Of a DNA stretch of 64,000 nucleotides, positions 44,011-57,088 are shown in pieces. The notes under the pieces were generated by a model. That model worked only from the letters and a program-made list of their open reading frames with translations, had not been told where the DNA came from and made no database searches. The position numbers were made by a program, and so were the translations under genes. The DNA lies in NCBI GenBank assembly GCA_951812925.1, contig OX638370.1, forward strand, positions 101,570,897 to 101,634,896. The letters are read 5' to 3'. Numbering within the stretch: the first letter of the stretch is position 1; each line of letters opens with the position of its first letter. The stretch comes from Calliopum simillimum. Lineage: Eukaryota > Arthropoda > Insecta > Diptera > Lauxaniidae.

Positions 44011-44693
44011 CACAGGCCGACAAAATTTGATCAAAGTACATACCCAGAAACCGGACTATATATTTCCGTAGGTTTTCGATGCGCTGATTCCGAATCTGGT
44101 CGCAGAATTGCTCCATCACGTCAGGTTTTTGAGATATCCTAACCTAAAAGTGCCAAAAATGAAGATTTTTCTCAATTTTGAGGTTAAATAGCTCTAAGGA
44201 TTTTATTTTTCTTGGAAAACTATGAACGATATTTTAAAGTACTAGTCTTCTTCTTTCAAATGCCGTTGAGTTTGTTTGAATATCTTTTTTTTTCTCTCAG
44301 ATATGGCATTTTGAAGAATGCATATAAGAGTGCATATAAGAATGCATATAAGTTTCCTCTACGGACTTTTAGATATAGGGAAATCCTCTTACATGCATTC
44401 TTCAAAATGCCATATCTCAGAGAAAAAAAAGATATTCAAACTAACTCAACGGCATTTGAAAGAGGAAGACTAGTATTTTAAGATGCCGTTCATAGTTTTC
44501 CTACAAAAATCAAATCCTTAGAGCTATTTAACCTCAAAATTGAGAAAAATCGTCATTTTTGGCACTTTTAGGTTAGGATATCTCAAAAACCTGACGTGAT
44601 GGAGCAATTCTGCGACCAGATTCGGAATCAGCGCATCGAAAACCTACGGAAATATATAATCTGGTTTCTGGGTATAATTTTTGTCGGCCTGTG
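44011..44693. mobile_element. 683-bp palindromic element with CACAGGCC ends and TTA target duplication
   Basis: Arms of about 320 bp match at about 94 percent by eye, from CACAGGCCGACAAAA at the left to GGCCTGTG at the right. TTA is directly repeated at 44008-44010 and 44694-44696. The core repeat is in both arms (about 44080-44155 and 44565-44640). The axis is near 44350, next to three ATGCATATAAGA units. It has no gene. Its ends and 3-bp duplication resemble those of the element at 31297. Confidence 0.85.
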
Positions 44694-44696
44694 TTA

Positions 44697-45035
44697 TTAT
44701 TGATTATGATCATTCATGTTTGGAGTGTTATTTACTGAATGTTACATATTTGTTGTTTTACGGTTTATTTATTCGTTCGTATTTTGTAAATTTTTGTTAT
44801 TGCAATTTTAATGGATTTTCAAAAAATTACTATAATTAAAATCATTTTTTAATTAAGAAAATTTTCCAAATTCTAGCCTGTCAAAGCAGAAAAGCCTGCC
44901 AGAAGATACGCGCACAATATTTCAACGTGAGCAATTATAAAGATAAATTGCCAATTTGGTGGTTTTTCACATTAACGCAATTCCAGTTGAGAGCTAAGCT
45001 ATTGCTATAGTTCAGAGCTGTACAAGTAAACATTA
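44697..45035. other. gene-free stretch
   Basis: AT-rich; nothing recognised. Confidence 0.5.
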
Positions 45036-45829
45036 CACTGAGAAGAGAGCATGTTTCCATCAAAGAAATATATTTGATTGAATATTCTAGAAAATATTTG
45101 TTAATAATTAACAAATTTCGGTAAATATTAATATGCCTTTAATTGGACCTTGAAATATTGTCGATTGGGCCAAAACTGATATCTGTTTGATGGAATGTCA
45201 AATATTTACTTTAACTTAAAAAAAACCTTGTCGGGGATTCAATCTAAAACAAAAAAATAATTCAAAAAAAACTTTCTTGTCTGGGATTTGAACCTACTCC
45301 CCCAGGTTATCAACGAAACGTCTTATACATTGCGCTAACTCTATCTACATTAATTGTAAACAAAAAGTCATATATATAAAAAATTCAACAAGTATTGAAA
45401 AACTTCAAAATGCCCTTGGGGAAAGAGTTCAATCCCCACCCATACAAGATTTTTTTTGTGTTTTTTTTTTTTTTTTTTTTTTTTTTGCAACTTGGCGAGT
45501 GCATTCAAATTTCAGAGAAGAGTTTTATTTTTAATTTATAACAAATATTATATTTTATGATGTCGCCGTGATCCTAGCAAATATTGTCATATTAGTTCCT
45601 AATTAATAAAAAGATTAACAATAATAAAGGTCTAAATTCAAAATAATAAATGTCCCTATATTCAAACATGTATTTGGTAATTATTAACAAATAAACGATT
45701 AAACCAATAAAATTGCTCAAATATGCCACTCATTGAATAATATCAAATATTCGATTCGCCTATATCAAATATATTATTTGTAAATTATTACCAAATTTTG
45801 ATGTATATAATCATACTGTTTTCTCAGTG
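45036..45829. mobile_element. TA-flanked non-autonomous DNA transposon, copy 2 (no mariner)
   Basis: Same ends and interior as 428-2910, with TA at 45034-45035 and 45830-45831. At about 45545 it shows the uninterrupted target where copy 1 carries the DD41D mariner. It keeps one tRNA-like segment (about 45279-45345 minus) and has lost the second by deletion. Confidence 0.8.
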
Positions 45830-46026
45830 TATTTGTGCCATTATACGGAAAAAAGGTAATACTTTTAAGAAAGCGCAATGCAAAGGACTGAGCTGATGCC
45901 GTGGAGTGTTCGTGAGCTTCTCAAATTGTATACGCACTGCAACAACACTGTACAAAGATTACTTAAATAGGGTAGGATGTGGTAGATTCGTATAGTTTTG
46001 ACTTTTTTTAGTTGAAAAAAAAAAAA

Positions 46027-46200
46027 AACTAGTAAGGGTATTACCTTTGACCTGGCCAAACGTTAAATACCCTACACTGCAGCATTTTGAAAATTTTGCT
46101 TGTATGGGATGTGCCATGACCTCTTCTCCGAATTCACATAGCATTTTCTCAGATCCTGCACTCAGATTTGTAATCAGCAACCTTGAAGACCCCGTGAAAC
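46027..46200 (+). mobile_element. Helitron/DINE-like repeat, 5' fragment
   Basis: Begins CTAGTAAGGGTATTACC and matches the start of 32412-33075, including TAAATACCCTACACTGCAG and one GTATGGGATGTGCCATGACC unit. The 3' part is missing. Confidence 0.6.
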
Positions 46201-46289
46201 GATTTTCATCCTAGTACGGTGATGCCTTATTGTTTTGTCTGCAAAATGTGGTAAACAATGAGTGCAATAGTTGCAAAAGCACCACTATT

Positions 46290-46793
46290 ATATAGGCATA
46301 TCCGAAAATATTCTTCCCTTATTTGACCCAGGATTTTAGAAATTTTTTTTTTTCATATTCTATAATCAAATGTGGTGACGTGTAAAATGAAATTTTTATT
46401 AGGCCAACAAGAAAATTTCGACATGAGGGGCTGTCAGGCGGTCGTTTTTCGTTTTTATTCGGCATGGAGGACTTAAATTAAAAAAAAAATATCATGAACA
46501 AAGTCGATTTATTTTTTATCAAGGAATTTGTTTGAATTTTTTGTTATGTGTAAATAATAAGCGACTTAGATGTTTAACCCTTTCACTCACCGTGTACCAC
46601 TTACGATTTTTCTGAATTTTACTTGAGAATATGAAGGAAGGTGAAAGAAAGCCCCTCATGTCGAAATTTTCTTATTCATCTGTTGGAAATTTATTTTTAC
46701 ATGTCTAGGAATATATTCCAATACATTTGGAAAAATTTTCTGAAAACCTGGTTCAAATAAGGGAAGATTATTTTCGAATATGCCCATATATAA
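46290..46793. repeat. foldback repeat of about 500 bp
   Basis: The ends TATAGGCATATCCGAAAATA and the inverse (TTTTCGAATATGCCCATATA) pair, as do the CTTCCCTTATTTGA and GACATGAGGGGC blocks. The loop is AT-rich. No gene. Confidence 0.7.
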
Positions 46794-49440
46794 AAAGGGG
46801 TTAGCTTACGTCTATAGTTTTCTTACCCAAAGCCACTATATGAATGCGCTCCTTGTATGCATCTACCCCATCTTACCCTACAAAATGCTTGTTGCTATTT
46901 ATTCATTTTACTCCACTATACGCCAAAGTGTAGCATTTGCGCTAAACCAATTTAAACAACTCAACAGTTTCAATGCAATTTTAAAATTCATTTATCTTGA
47001 AAAAATACGAAAAAAAAAAAAAATTAAATTAAAATTGCAATAAAAATTGAACGGGTTTCATCGGTTGTCTTGGTAAGCAATTGGGTTTGATTGGAGTTTA
47101 TACATTTGAAATTTGTTTTTTTACTAATGTTTTCTAATTAAAAAAAATGCAGAAAAAACTAGCAACATTTTGTCAATGTTTTATTTTTTATTTATTTATT
47201 TTTTTTTTTGCATCGAAGCTTATAATGTATATTTTTACTTGTTTTTATTAAAATTCTTTGCGCAATGAATGGCGCTATTGCCCAATTCTCTTTGGCAATA
47301 CAGCCAGACAAACAGATGCACAGTGGTTACAAATGGTACTTCCTTCTAGCAATGTACTACATATATCGTCGGGTTAAGACTATAACTAGACATCTACATT
47401 TTTCGAAGTTTTGAGTTAAGTATACAGAAACTTGAATAAAAAACGGCTATAAGCAACAGTCTAGTCGGTTCTTTTAAATCTTTTCACTATCCGATTTTAT
47501 TTAAAGAATAAACACCAGAAAACTTCAAAATCTCATACAAAAAACCAATTTCAAGAAACTTAAAATGCGTTTTACTCGAATCATTAAAAATGTAAATGCA
47601 GATGTAGTTGTAGTTTTAACCCGATGATATGATTAAAAAAGGGCATATTTTCTCTTGGTTCAGTGGGCTATGTTCGATTTATGGTCCAAACTTACGGAAT
47701 CGATAGTGATTCGTTAGCTAAAACTAGGTTTTCCTTTCATAAATAACGTAACACTCATGACCAAATTGAATATTTACTATCTCTATGAAGACACATTTAT
47801 GACAATGATTTTGTACGTAGAAGACTTGTATATCTGTCACCAGTTTTTTCATAAAGAAATTAAGAAAATCCTGTTTACTTTAAATCAATTTTAAATGTTG
47901 AATTAAATTTAAAAATTTTTAAATTTTTGCCTCACGCAATAGTTTGATGGACCCCACCTTTCTCATTTATAAGCAAATCTTGAACCCCTCCTCTTAAAGG
48001 CATGCTAACGTAATACTTGAACGGCCCTAGCCCATAAAATTACATTGAAGTGTGAAGAATTTTTTCAATTTCCGTGTTATTATGTTTGTTCCTATGTCAA
48101 ATCGCAACTAAGTAATACGATTTGCTTGTAAGGCGGGGAGGAGGCCTAAAAATTATTAAAAATCTCCTTATGTAAGCCTTGAACGGCTTCTAAAGTCATA
48201 AAAAATCAAAAACAATAAGAAATTTTTTTAAAAGTTTTTCCCTTCAAAATAAAAGTTTTCATTAAGTACAAATTTATTAAATTGTGAAATCAACATAGAA
48301 TTCTATTCAACCCTAGGCATCGTGACACTCATGACATTCATCTAGATTTCATGCCGGCTAATTTTTTTAAAATCCCTCTATATAGTTTTTTAGGACAAGA
48401 CATTGTATCACATTGCAATATTTACAATGACTTAACTCATTTTATTCCTATAGACCGTGACACTAAAGACATGCTTCCAGGGTTTTTGCATGCCAATATA
48501 TTTAAATTGAAAGCCAGATTTTTAATACCAGGATTAATGAGTCCATTTGATATCAATAAGAGTTGTAAGAATGCGAAAGATTTCAGATATCTTTCACTCG
48601 TTATTTTCTGAGCTCAGTTGTATTAGACTGTTAGAGGATAGTAGCTATTGATTCAAAAAATGCACTTTGTTGGAGATATCGTCGTCTTTAGGGCAGAGTC
48701 TACGAATGATATTCCCGCAGAGAATTATTTTTATTAAGATGCTTAGTTGTTTGCAATGGCCACTTAGTATTCCTATCAAGACTCTAAGATTGTTCTTGTT
48801 TCGTTTTCGCAGGGTTTTCATTTACGAATACAATAATATTTAGAGAAGAGGTGTTTAGTTTTACCCTCGAGCTATTGTTAAAATATTTTTTCTTTATTTA
48901 TTGTAGATTACAAAGACTCACAAAATAATAAAAAAAAAAATTACTAAACATAAGTACGTACTCTTACGTACTTTTCGACACTGATTCAAAATCCGAGTTC
49001 TAAATTGTTTTTATAGCTGCAGAATTTTGTGATATCTGCGCTTGAAGTTGCAAAAGGCGCTGTTTTCAGGCTTATGGCGTAGTCCTATGAGAAGGTATAA
49101 TTCCATAGTTTTAATATTTTCTAATAGCTATACTCTTTTTATCAAATAAACCCTTACACTTTTTCGATTGGACCCTTACTTTTCGAGTTATCTTCCTTTG
49201 AAGTTAAGTGTTTTTTGGCTATAAATCGGTTTTCCAATTCAAATATAATCTAGTCCTTTATATAAGGATGTGTTTACTTCAGAGGCTGATGTCTCGTAGA
49301 GATCCATTTGGGAAAGTTTCATAAGGAAGGTTATTGATATCTGATACTATTATATAAATGGAACTACACCTTTTCCTTGCAACAAAATATATGTAAGGGT
49401 ACATACTTATATTTGTCTAGTCAGAAGCTTATTCCATTGT
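46794..49440. other. long gene-free stretch
   Basis: AT-rich with many homopolymers. A diverged core-repeat copy lies near 48965-49040. Open frames at 46780-47043 and 48351-48611 have no recognisable motif and I do not call them genes. Confidence 0.5.
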
Positions 49441-50628
49441 TATACTCTACACACACCAGGGTATAAGTATATTCACTTTATCCTTCCGCTTGTAACGCGC
49501 TGAAGGAGGCGTGGCAGGTATGGAAAAGTATATATATTTTTAATCAGCGGCAACTCCTGAGTTGACATAGCCATGTTCATCTGTCTGTCTGTCCGTTGAT
49601 ATCAAGATAATTCAATAAAATTCGTATACTGCCTCCGTTGTCAAAGTTAGATCGACTTATTGAAAACGAGCGAAATCGATCAATGAACACACCTAAGTCC
49701 CATACAAAAAATATATTCAAAATGCAACTTTAGGAGTATTTTTCAAGACAATGCTACCAAAATACACACAAATATTCACAAAACTAGTCGAACTCAGACA
49801 AAAAAGCGTGGCACCTCCAACGCCAACCTTTACCCTCACCCCACCCCCAAAATTTTTTTTGCAAACTAATTTTTTTTTCCAACCTCACAAAATTGAGGGG
49901 TGTCAAGTATCAAAAAGTTGTTACTAAGGATCTCCATACATTCTTAAAACACCTCTACTATACATACAGAAAGCGATAGTCCAACTAACTTTCACTCAGA
50001 CACTAAAAACTATAAATGCAAGCTCTGAGCAAAAACTTGACGAAATCGGATGAAACGTGGTACTCCCTATATAAGCAAAAGCTTCAAAATGCTATACTAA
50101 AAACGTTTTTTTAAGATAATCCAGCAAAATTTCACTCAGACACTAATAAGTATAAATTCAAGCTCTGAGCAAATACTAGACAAACTTGGACAAGAGGGCG
50201 TGGTACCTTTTATATAAACAAAAGCTTCAAAGTGATATACTGAAAATATTTTTTGAAATAATCCGACTAAATTTTACTCAGACAGTAAAAACAGTAAAAG
50301 CAAGTTCTGAGCAAAAACAAGGTGATCTCGGAAAAGAGGGCGTGGCATCTTCCAAATAAGCAAAAGCTTCAAAATGCGTACTAAGAACAGTAAATCCAAA
50401 CTCTGAACAAAAACTAGGCAAGCTCGAAGAAAAGATCGAAAGCGTTTTTTGATATAATCTAATCAAATTTCAATGATACACTGAGGATAGTAAGTGCAAA
50501 ATCTGAGCAAAAGCTATCTGAATTCGGACAAGATGTCATGGCACCTCCCGTATAAACCAAATTTTCAAAATATGGCAGTGTAGGATATTTAATGTTTGGG
50601 GAAGCCAAATGCAACACGCTTACTAGTT
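49441..50628 (-). mobile_element. Helitron/DINE-like repeat, copy 3, with expanded internal units
   Basis: Inverted relative to copy 1: it starts with the ACCAGGGTATAAG end, then TCTGTCTGTCTGTCCG (the CAGA tract), and finishes at CTTACTAG. Between about 49960 and 50590 it carries around five units of about 120 bp with CAAGCTCTGAGCAAAAAC and GGGCGTGG, against two in copy 1. Confidence 0.65.
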
Positions 50629-52437
50629 TTATTTTGTGTGTCTGTGTTATTTACTAAATCAGTACTCTTTTCTGAAAGAAAAATTTTTTAATATCCAGAT
50701 ATCGATTTTTTTCAGGAAGGTAAGTTTCCTGACGACTATTAGTGCCAGTCATAAAAAAAAAACCTAAAATTAACCGAACATATTAATGCTGATATAAACC
50801 AAAGCTTTGCGCAATTAGTTGTTGCATTCACATTCATTAATTTGAGCAAATCGTTAAAAAGATTTTTTGCGTTAACATTTGGTTACACTGTAGGGCGTAA
50901 AAATGTCTGTAATATGGACTGGACAGATAGACGACGTGTGCAGAAGTAAATGACGGAACATAAATGATAGCAACGCGCACGCACTTTTATGTTGCCCAGC
51001 CGATAGCACCAGCAACAAGCCATGGTAACACGAAGTTCGCTAATTTTTTTTTATTTTTCGCAATTATTGACAGTGGAAGATAAAATTATAACATTTTTGC
51101 GTTAATTAAATGATTTTTTCCTTTTTTGCTTTATTTTATTTAATTTTTTTTTTATTGAATTTCGTTACCAAGAGGAGCTTTTATTTTAATGCGCGTAATA
51201 AAAAGAAGCAGCCACCACCATTGCTGTTACCATGATTATATTGCTGCTCGTGCTGTTGCTGCTGCTGCTGTTGATGTTGATGTTGATTTCGATGCTGATG
51301 TTGATGTTCATGTTGTCCTTCTGTCACTGACGTCTTTTAGATAATAAATTTATAGATAATGATAAAGAATTTTATTGAAAAACTTTGACTGCAATGACGA
51401 ACGACGACGCCAAAGCAACACAAACGCAACGATTAACTCCATTGATGTCAAGTTTAATGAGGATATTTGATGCAGACAGAGAGCTACATAAGTGGTGCAT
51501 AAAGAAAAAAAAAAAGAGTTACTAGGTTACCATTTTTTTTGTTTTTTCCACTTTGAAGTTTAGCGTAATATTTTGAACAGCAAAGATTGCTCTTATGGAA
51601 AATTTTACCCATGATCCATACTCTTGTTGCGCATTGTATGTTACGTACAACGCAAATCAGCGTACATATATAAATGCTTCTTCCCCAGCCTCTAATTTAC
51701 CATATCATCTACATCCTTAAGATAAAGGAGAGAGATAAAATATCTTCTTATTACATCTATTAGTTATTTTATTGCTGTTGCTCACGTTTCTGCCATAATA
51801 TTTAAGAGAATTATCCAGCCACCATATTGAGTTTCCAGATTCGCCGTTGATAAGCGTAATTGGGGTATGGTGTATACGCGTGTTTTGGGTTTGCTGTAAA
51901 AGGAAGCCAGCCTACTGTGAGTGAGAGCATTTGTTTTATAAAATTTTAAGTTTATTTGAAATACATCCACAATATTCGGCACGTAATTTCAATCGAATTT
52001 GAAGCACCATTTTCTTTTTTTAGATTTTTGTTGAAAGTTGAAAGAAACAAAATGAAAATGGTTCAATTGAGTAAAATTTACGTTAATTTTATCACCATTG
52101 TGCCTTAAATCGCATGTTTTTTTAATGGGATTTTATGAATTTTTAATTAAATCCAAATTTTCCACTTAATTCATAAATTTTTAATTTTTATAGTTTACAG
52201 ACAGTTGCCATTTTTGACGAATCGTCTATTTTTGTCATGTGTCTGAAAATTTTGATTTATCTTTTAGCGTTGGTTTGGGTTGATTTAGAAACTAAAAAAA
52301 TTTGAAATGGAGTGACGTTTTCAAGAAAGTGTTTCTATTTCCATCAACGGAACGGCATTTAGTTTAATTTCCAGAAAATTTACCAGACTGCTGAAAAACG
52401 CAATTATTATTCAAATGCAAAAGTACACCGTGAGCCA
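50629..52437. other. gene-free stretch with a trinucleotide tract
   Basis: 51238-51320 is a run of TGC/TGT/GAT triplets. In one minus-strand frame it would encode Gln/His, but no splice sites or flanking coding sequence support an exon. Confidence 0.5.
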
Positions 52438-52580
52438 AAAAATTTAAACATCATATCTCTGAAACTATTTAACGTACATGGATGAAATTTGAAACGCATT
52501 TAAAAATCATCAAGACAAATAATGTGTACGGGGAAAAATTGCGATATCACGCCCCCACAAAAATCACTTCATTATATGTA

Positions 52581-53724
52581 GGGGAAGAGTGCCGGCTGTG
52601 GGCACCTTTTTGTTTTCGACTCATAACTTTTGACCAAATGTGTATTATGCAGACATATGAGTATCAATAAAAAGGTTGAAGAACTTAGCTAACTACTTAC
52701 TGGTGAAGAAAGTAAATTGATTTCGTTATTTGGAAAAATTATATCAAAAAAATAGTAAATTGATCATTTTTGACAGAAAAAAAATTTTTGGTTCGGTTGT
52801 GGGCATCCTTTGAAAATCGGCTGATAATGGGAAAATATGAAGTAAAACGCAATCAAATGGAGAAGAAAGCAAAATTAATTTATTTTGATAGCATTGACAA
52901 ATTCAACAAATTCTGCTCAACGGCTTCAACAAAATCAGCGTCACTGAAAACGTCTGCATCGAATGGCATCATGGTTGTTGCTCTAAAGCCAGACTTGATT
53001 GTTTTCGGTGTCAATGCCAGAACAATTGTTTTGCTGACTAAGCCGGCTAGGTGATGCAATTTCAAGACCTTGTTGCAATGCTCTTTTGCGAAGCATGCAT
53101 TTTTAATATCAATCCGTGCCTGCCATCTGCTCCTCGGTCCACTTGTCTTGAAACTCAATACCGAGATTTTTTGAAAAGCCTTAACACCCACACTTAATGA
53201 AAACAACTTTTTTTCTGCGATATCTTTAAAGGGCCTATTGGTTCTTTCCTTTCCAATAAAAAAGCGTAAAAAGCCATAAGAACACCATTTATATTAGTAA
53301 TATTGACATCCACGACGATATTTCAGTAAAACAGAAGCTTTAAATGAAAAAAGAGGGGTGCCCACACCCGAACTAATTCGGGGTCCACACACGACTTTGA
53401 CAGCCACTTTGAAAAGCAATAAGCAAATTCTGTTGTGTGAACATTTTGGATCACAAAATATAATTAATTTACTGCTTAAATATAGACTGCACTCAGCTTT
53501 TTGATTAAACGATTTATCGCACTTGGAAAATGATTGAAAAAAAACTTTTGTGTTGACTTTCACTCATTCAAAAATTGTTTTCTTCTTAGCACAGAGCAAA
53601 TGCGTCTGTTTGCTCCGGTATATGCACAAGAACTTCGTGCTGTCATAACACGCGCTTAACATTTGTCAGAACAGCCGCATTTGTTTTCTGTCAAAAGTTA
53701 CGTGGGGGTGCCCACATCCGAACC
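52581..53724 (-). mobile_element. pogo/jerky-like element, copy B (inverted)
   Basis: The plus-strand left end GGGGAAGAGTGCCGG next to TA (52579-52580) matches the right end of copy A reversed. The other end has lost its terminal bases but keeps GGGGGTGCCCACATCCGAAC. Transposase remnants on the minus strand (53206-52880) include TIKSGFRAT, MMPFDADVFSDADF and, in another frame, DKWTEEQMAGTD. N-terminal pieces lie at 53563-53294. Copy A and copy B differ by many small changes, so both are old. Confidence 0.75.
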
Positions 53725-56230
53725 ATGCATATGTATTTATCTTTAAAAAAATTTAACATACATGAATGAGATTTGATAAATATGTAAAGCGCGCCGCGGA
53801 CAAATAATGTTCTTTGGGAAATCGGGCGTTGTCAAGGCACCTAAAAAAAAATTCATCACTAATAAGATTTGGTACAGATGTAAAATGGACCGGGACAAAT
53901 AACATCTTTTGCAAAAATTGGTGATGCCATGTCAATTTCATAAGATAAGGTAAAGCAACGTACACCGTGAAATTTTGAAATTTGCATAGTGGAAAAATGT
54001 CCCGTGCGATCGTGATGAAAATTAAATTAAAAAAAAAAATATAAATTGTTATTTGGGTAGGATCAAAACAATTTTTAAAAGACATCAATACAAAATATTT
54101 TAAAATTAGTCACATTGAAATATTGACTCAAGTTTCCCTGAAATCGGCGTTTGAATTGCTGGCTGCGAAAACCACTTCTATTTTCGTCTGTCTGGTTTTT
54201 TGCAATTATCTTGAAAACAAAAAATTGGACAAAATCAACCTTAGCACCAATTATAGGGCTAGTTACGAGCTATAAGTTATAAAAATCCTTTTTATTTTGA
54301 CTTGTTTTTAACTCCAAATGTGTAAGACGGTCACGTTCGACACTATGGAAATTCCCATATGAAAATTATAAAATAAAATTTCATACAAAAATATGAAATA
54401 TATTTAAAAAAATCGCCTGAGCCCTTTTCGAGAAAATCGAGAAACCCACTCCATACGGTGTCCTCAAAACATTTCGAAGTTTGACAATACTGTATCTGAA
54501 AACAGAGTATGCTGAAAGTTTTCTGCGCGCTCTAGTGAATTAAAATAGTGCTAACTGGAAAATTCTAAGTAGCTGGTCTAAAGTCTGTTAAAATCAATTT
54601 TTACATTACACTGTGCAATACGAAATTTTGAATATATCTTTACTTCCATAGATAATATCTCAGAAAGTATTGATCCAAATAGAAAAGTTCCTAGATGTAC
54701 GCCATATGTCTGAAAATAGCATTTTGGTGTTTGAGAGTAAGTTGCAAATAATCAGCTCTTAAAATTTTAATTTCATGCGACAACACTCCCGATCCCGTTT
54801 TATTGCTTTTTTGAAGTATTTTAGAAATCCTTTTTCGGGAATTTGGCTACAGTATGTAAATAGTTCAAAAAACTATCGGGATGATATCTAGAAAAATGTC
54901 ACTAACAAAAAAAGTATAAAGGTGGGTCACTGAAGACGCCAACCATATAGGGTATAACGTTTTTAATATTCTATATGCAAATTACGACTTTATCGATGAG
55001 TCAATGGCGTAACATATGGCTTTGTATTGCATAAAGTTTAATAACTGAGCATAGCATAGAGAAGCTTAAAGAGTTTTCAGGAAAATTCCAACACAGCAAG
55101 CAGTTACCTTTGAAGCTGTTGATATGTTATGTACTGTTAAATTCAGTATTATTTTGATAATAATGTTGTTAAGACATAATTTTAAGTGTTTAAAGCTCTC
55201 ATTAAGTTTTTTTAATTAGCTTTCGAGTTAATTAGCAAATACTTACTATTCTTTAAGGAACTTTCATTCGTTGATTGCTTTTTACTAAGTCCAGAGAAAC
55301 AACATTCTTATCACATACCATTATAAATCATTGACATACTGTAAAGGTTTTGAAAGCATTTAAAATATTCATAATTCTTTATGGCTTTCAATGTAAATTC
55401 ATACAATTTGATATGGACCATTAAATTAAGACAAGCTTAGTAAATAATACTATAAATAATGCGCGAAAAATATCAAGAAAAATCATATAAAAAAATAAAT
55501 GAAGCTGACAAATAAATGTGTGGCGCAAGTTGCTACAAATTCGACTGCGCATGCGCAAAAGCGCATGTGACTGCACTTAAGAAAACTCGCTGCAAAAAGT
55601 GCGAATTTGCCAAAACAAGTTATTTGTTTTTCTCAATAAACTGTTGTTGTTTCTCTTGTTTTTTTTTTTCTAGGTTTTTATGATTTGTATGGTCAGCACT
55701 GATATAATTTTTAGATAAGCAAGATATATGTGCTTTGTATTGACCTAATGTCATATATTTACCAAAATATCTTGCTGAATGAAAATGTGTAATTTTTTTT
55801 TTTTTCAGGAATCAAATGGGGTCCAGCAACGTTTATTTGGACTTTATGCTACCACCTGTTTTTGGCGCAGTTTTTTTTTTCACACAGATTTTTTTTACAT
55901 TTACTGCAATTTTACGTCGATTCAGACCTTGCAGATCTTGTTTAATGTTGTTATGATTTTAGTGCTAAATTTCGATGAATGAATGATTTGTGCTGTTTAT
56001 TTTTTTTTTGCTATTTTTTGCTACCACTCTAAATTGGTAAAAGATATATTTGTAAAATTGTAAGATATCTACTAAGATATGTTTACTAACACTGCATGTG
56101 GGTTATTGTTGTGTTTTTAAGTATAACACATCACGTGGTCAAAAGACCTGGCTTGGATTTTTGTTCGATGTCTTAAAAATGGAAGCCGCCAGTCAAATTG
56201 TGCATTTGCTATAAATATCTGGGGCGTTAC
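53725..56230. other. gene-free stretch upstream of the cuticle-type gene
   Basis: Begins with diverged 115-bp-type units (53745-53950). A small inverted pair GCGCATGCGC...GCGCATG sits near 55550. No gene recognised. Confidence 0.5.
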
Positions 56231-56234
56231 GCAT

Positions 56235-56270
56235 TTATAAGATAGTATTTTTGTAGACGTTCTATAAGTG
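56235..56270 (+). promoter_or_regulatory. candidate TATA box(es) of the cuticle-type gene
   Basis: TTTATAAG near 56237 and CTATAAG near 56263 lie 60-90 bp upstream of the start codon. Either would place transcription start 25-35 bp further on, leaving a short 5' UTR, as is usual for fly cuticle genes. Which one is used cannot be told. Confidence 0.4.
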
Positions 56271-56327
56271 ATATAATTCGTGCAATTGAGTTGAAGCAAA
56301 AAAACAAAAAAAAAAAAAAATTTAAAA

Positions 56328-56339
56328 ATGAAAGTCGCT
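56328..56339 (+). CDS. cuticle-type secreted protein, exon 1 (four codons)
   Basis: ATG AAA GTC GCT, followed at once by a consensus donor GTAAGT. A start exon of only a few codons (MK-type) before an intron is the standard design of insect cuticular protein genes. The phase (0) matches exon 2 at 61473, and the joined N-terminus MKVAIILLIVAAAAYA is an ideal signal peptide. The context AAAAATGA is acceptable for a fly start codon. Linking the two exons is inference but the fit is very good. Confidence 0.75.
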
Positions 56340-57088
56340 GTAAGTGCACTAGTGTTTTTCAAAGTGAAATAAATAAAACAAAAGGAAAAACTAAAGGACT
56401 AACTGACAATTCTTTATCGATGATTTGCAATTATGTATATACATATTTTCCAAAGAACTCGATGAAACAAATTAATAAAAAACCCACTGCTAGGGATAAT
56501 TGATACAAATATTAAAGTCCAAAGGAATAACACAAAAAAAAAATTTTCAATGGACAGAATGTAAATTCACCCGAAATCGATATTAAGGGAAAAACTATAA
56601 AAAAGTTAAAATGCAATAAAAGGAATTATAGAACAAGGGAACACAAAAAATTTCATCACAGTCAATGATAAAACATTATCAAAGCTTGAATTATTGCAAA
56701 AAATTTATAAAATAATTTCTACGGAGTTTATCTCAAATGAAAGCATCATATATTACCTACACAGCAAAATTAGGGACAAGTCTTGACTATACTGGGACGA
56801 TAGCTCTAGCATAGTTGCGTAATATTCCCGATGGGTTTTGCAAAGTTAGCTGCACAACTATTTTTATTGACCTCTAAAGTTTTTGTTAGATACTCTTTAG
56901 ATTTCGATCAATAGCTTCTGTACTATTCGAGAAACTGGTTTTTTATTTTTCTAATATTATATTACTATACTTCATTGAAGGGACAAAATTGCGAATAAGA
57001 TCTCCATAACTTTTTTTGAGTAGGGTCGCGGATTCGAAATCTGCCAACCGTTTTTTCCTATCAGGTCTGGGATCAACGCATCGCCTTA

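Noticed and set aside
46780..47043. 87-codon frame MPIYKKGLAYVYSFL...
   Set aside because: Starts at the edge of a foldback repeat and ends in an A-run; no motif.
51238..51320. Possible Gln/His-rich exon
   Set aside because: Only a triplet repeat; no flanking coding sequence or splice sites, and triplet tracts are common in fly intergenic DNA.
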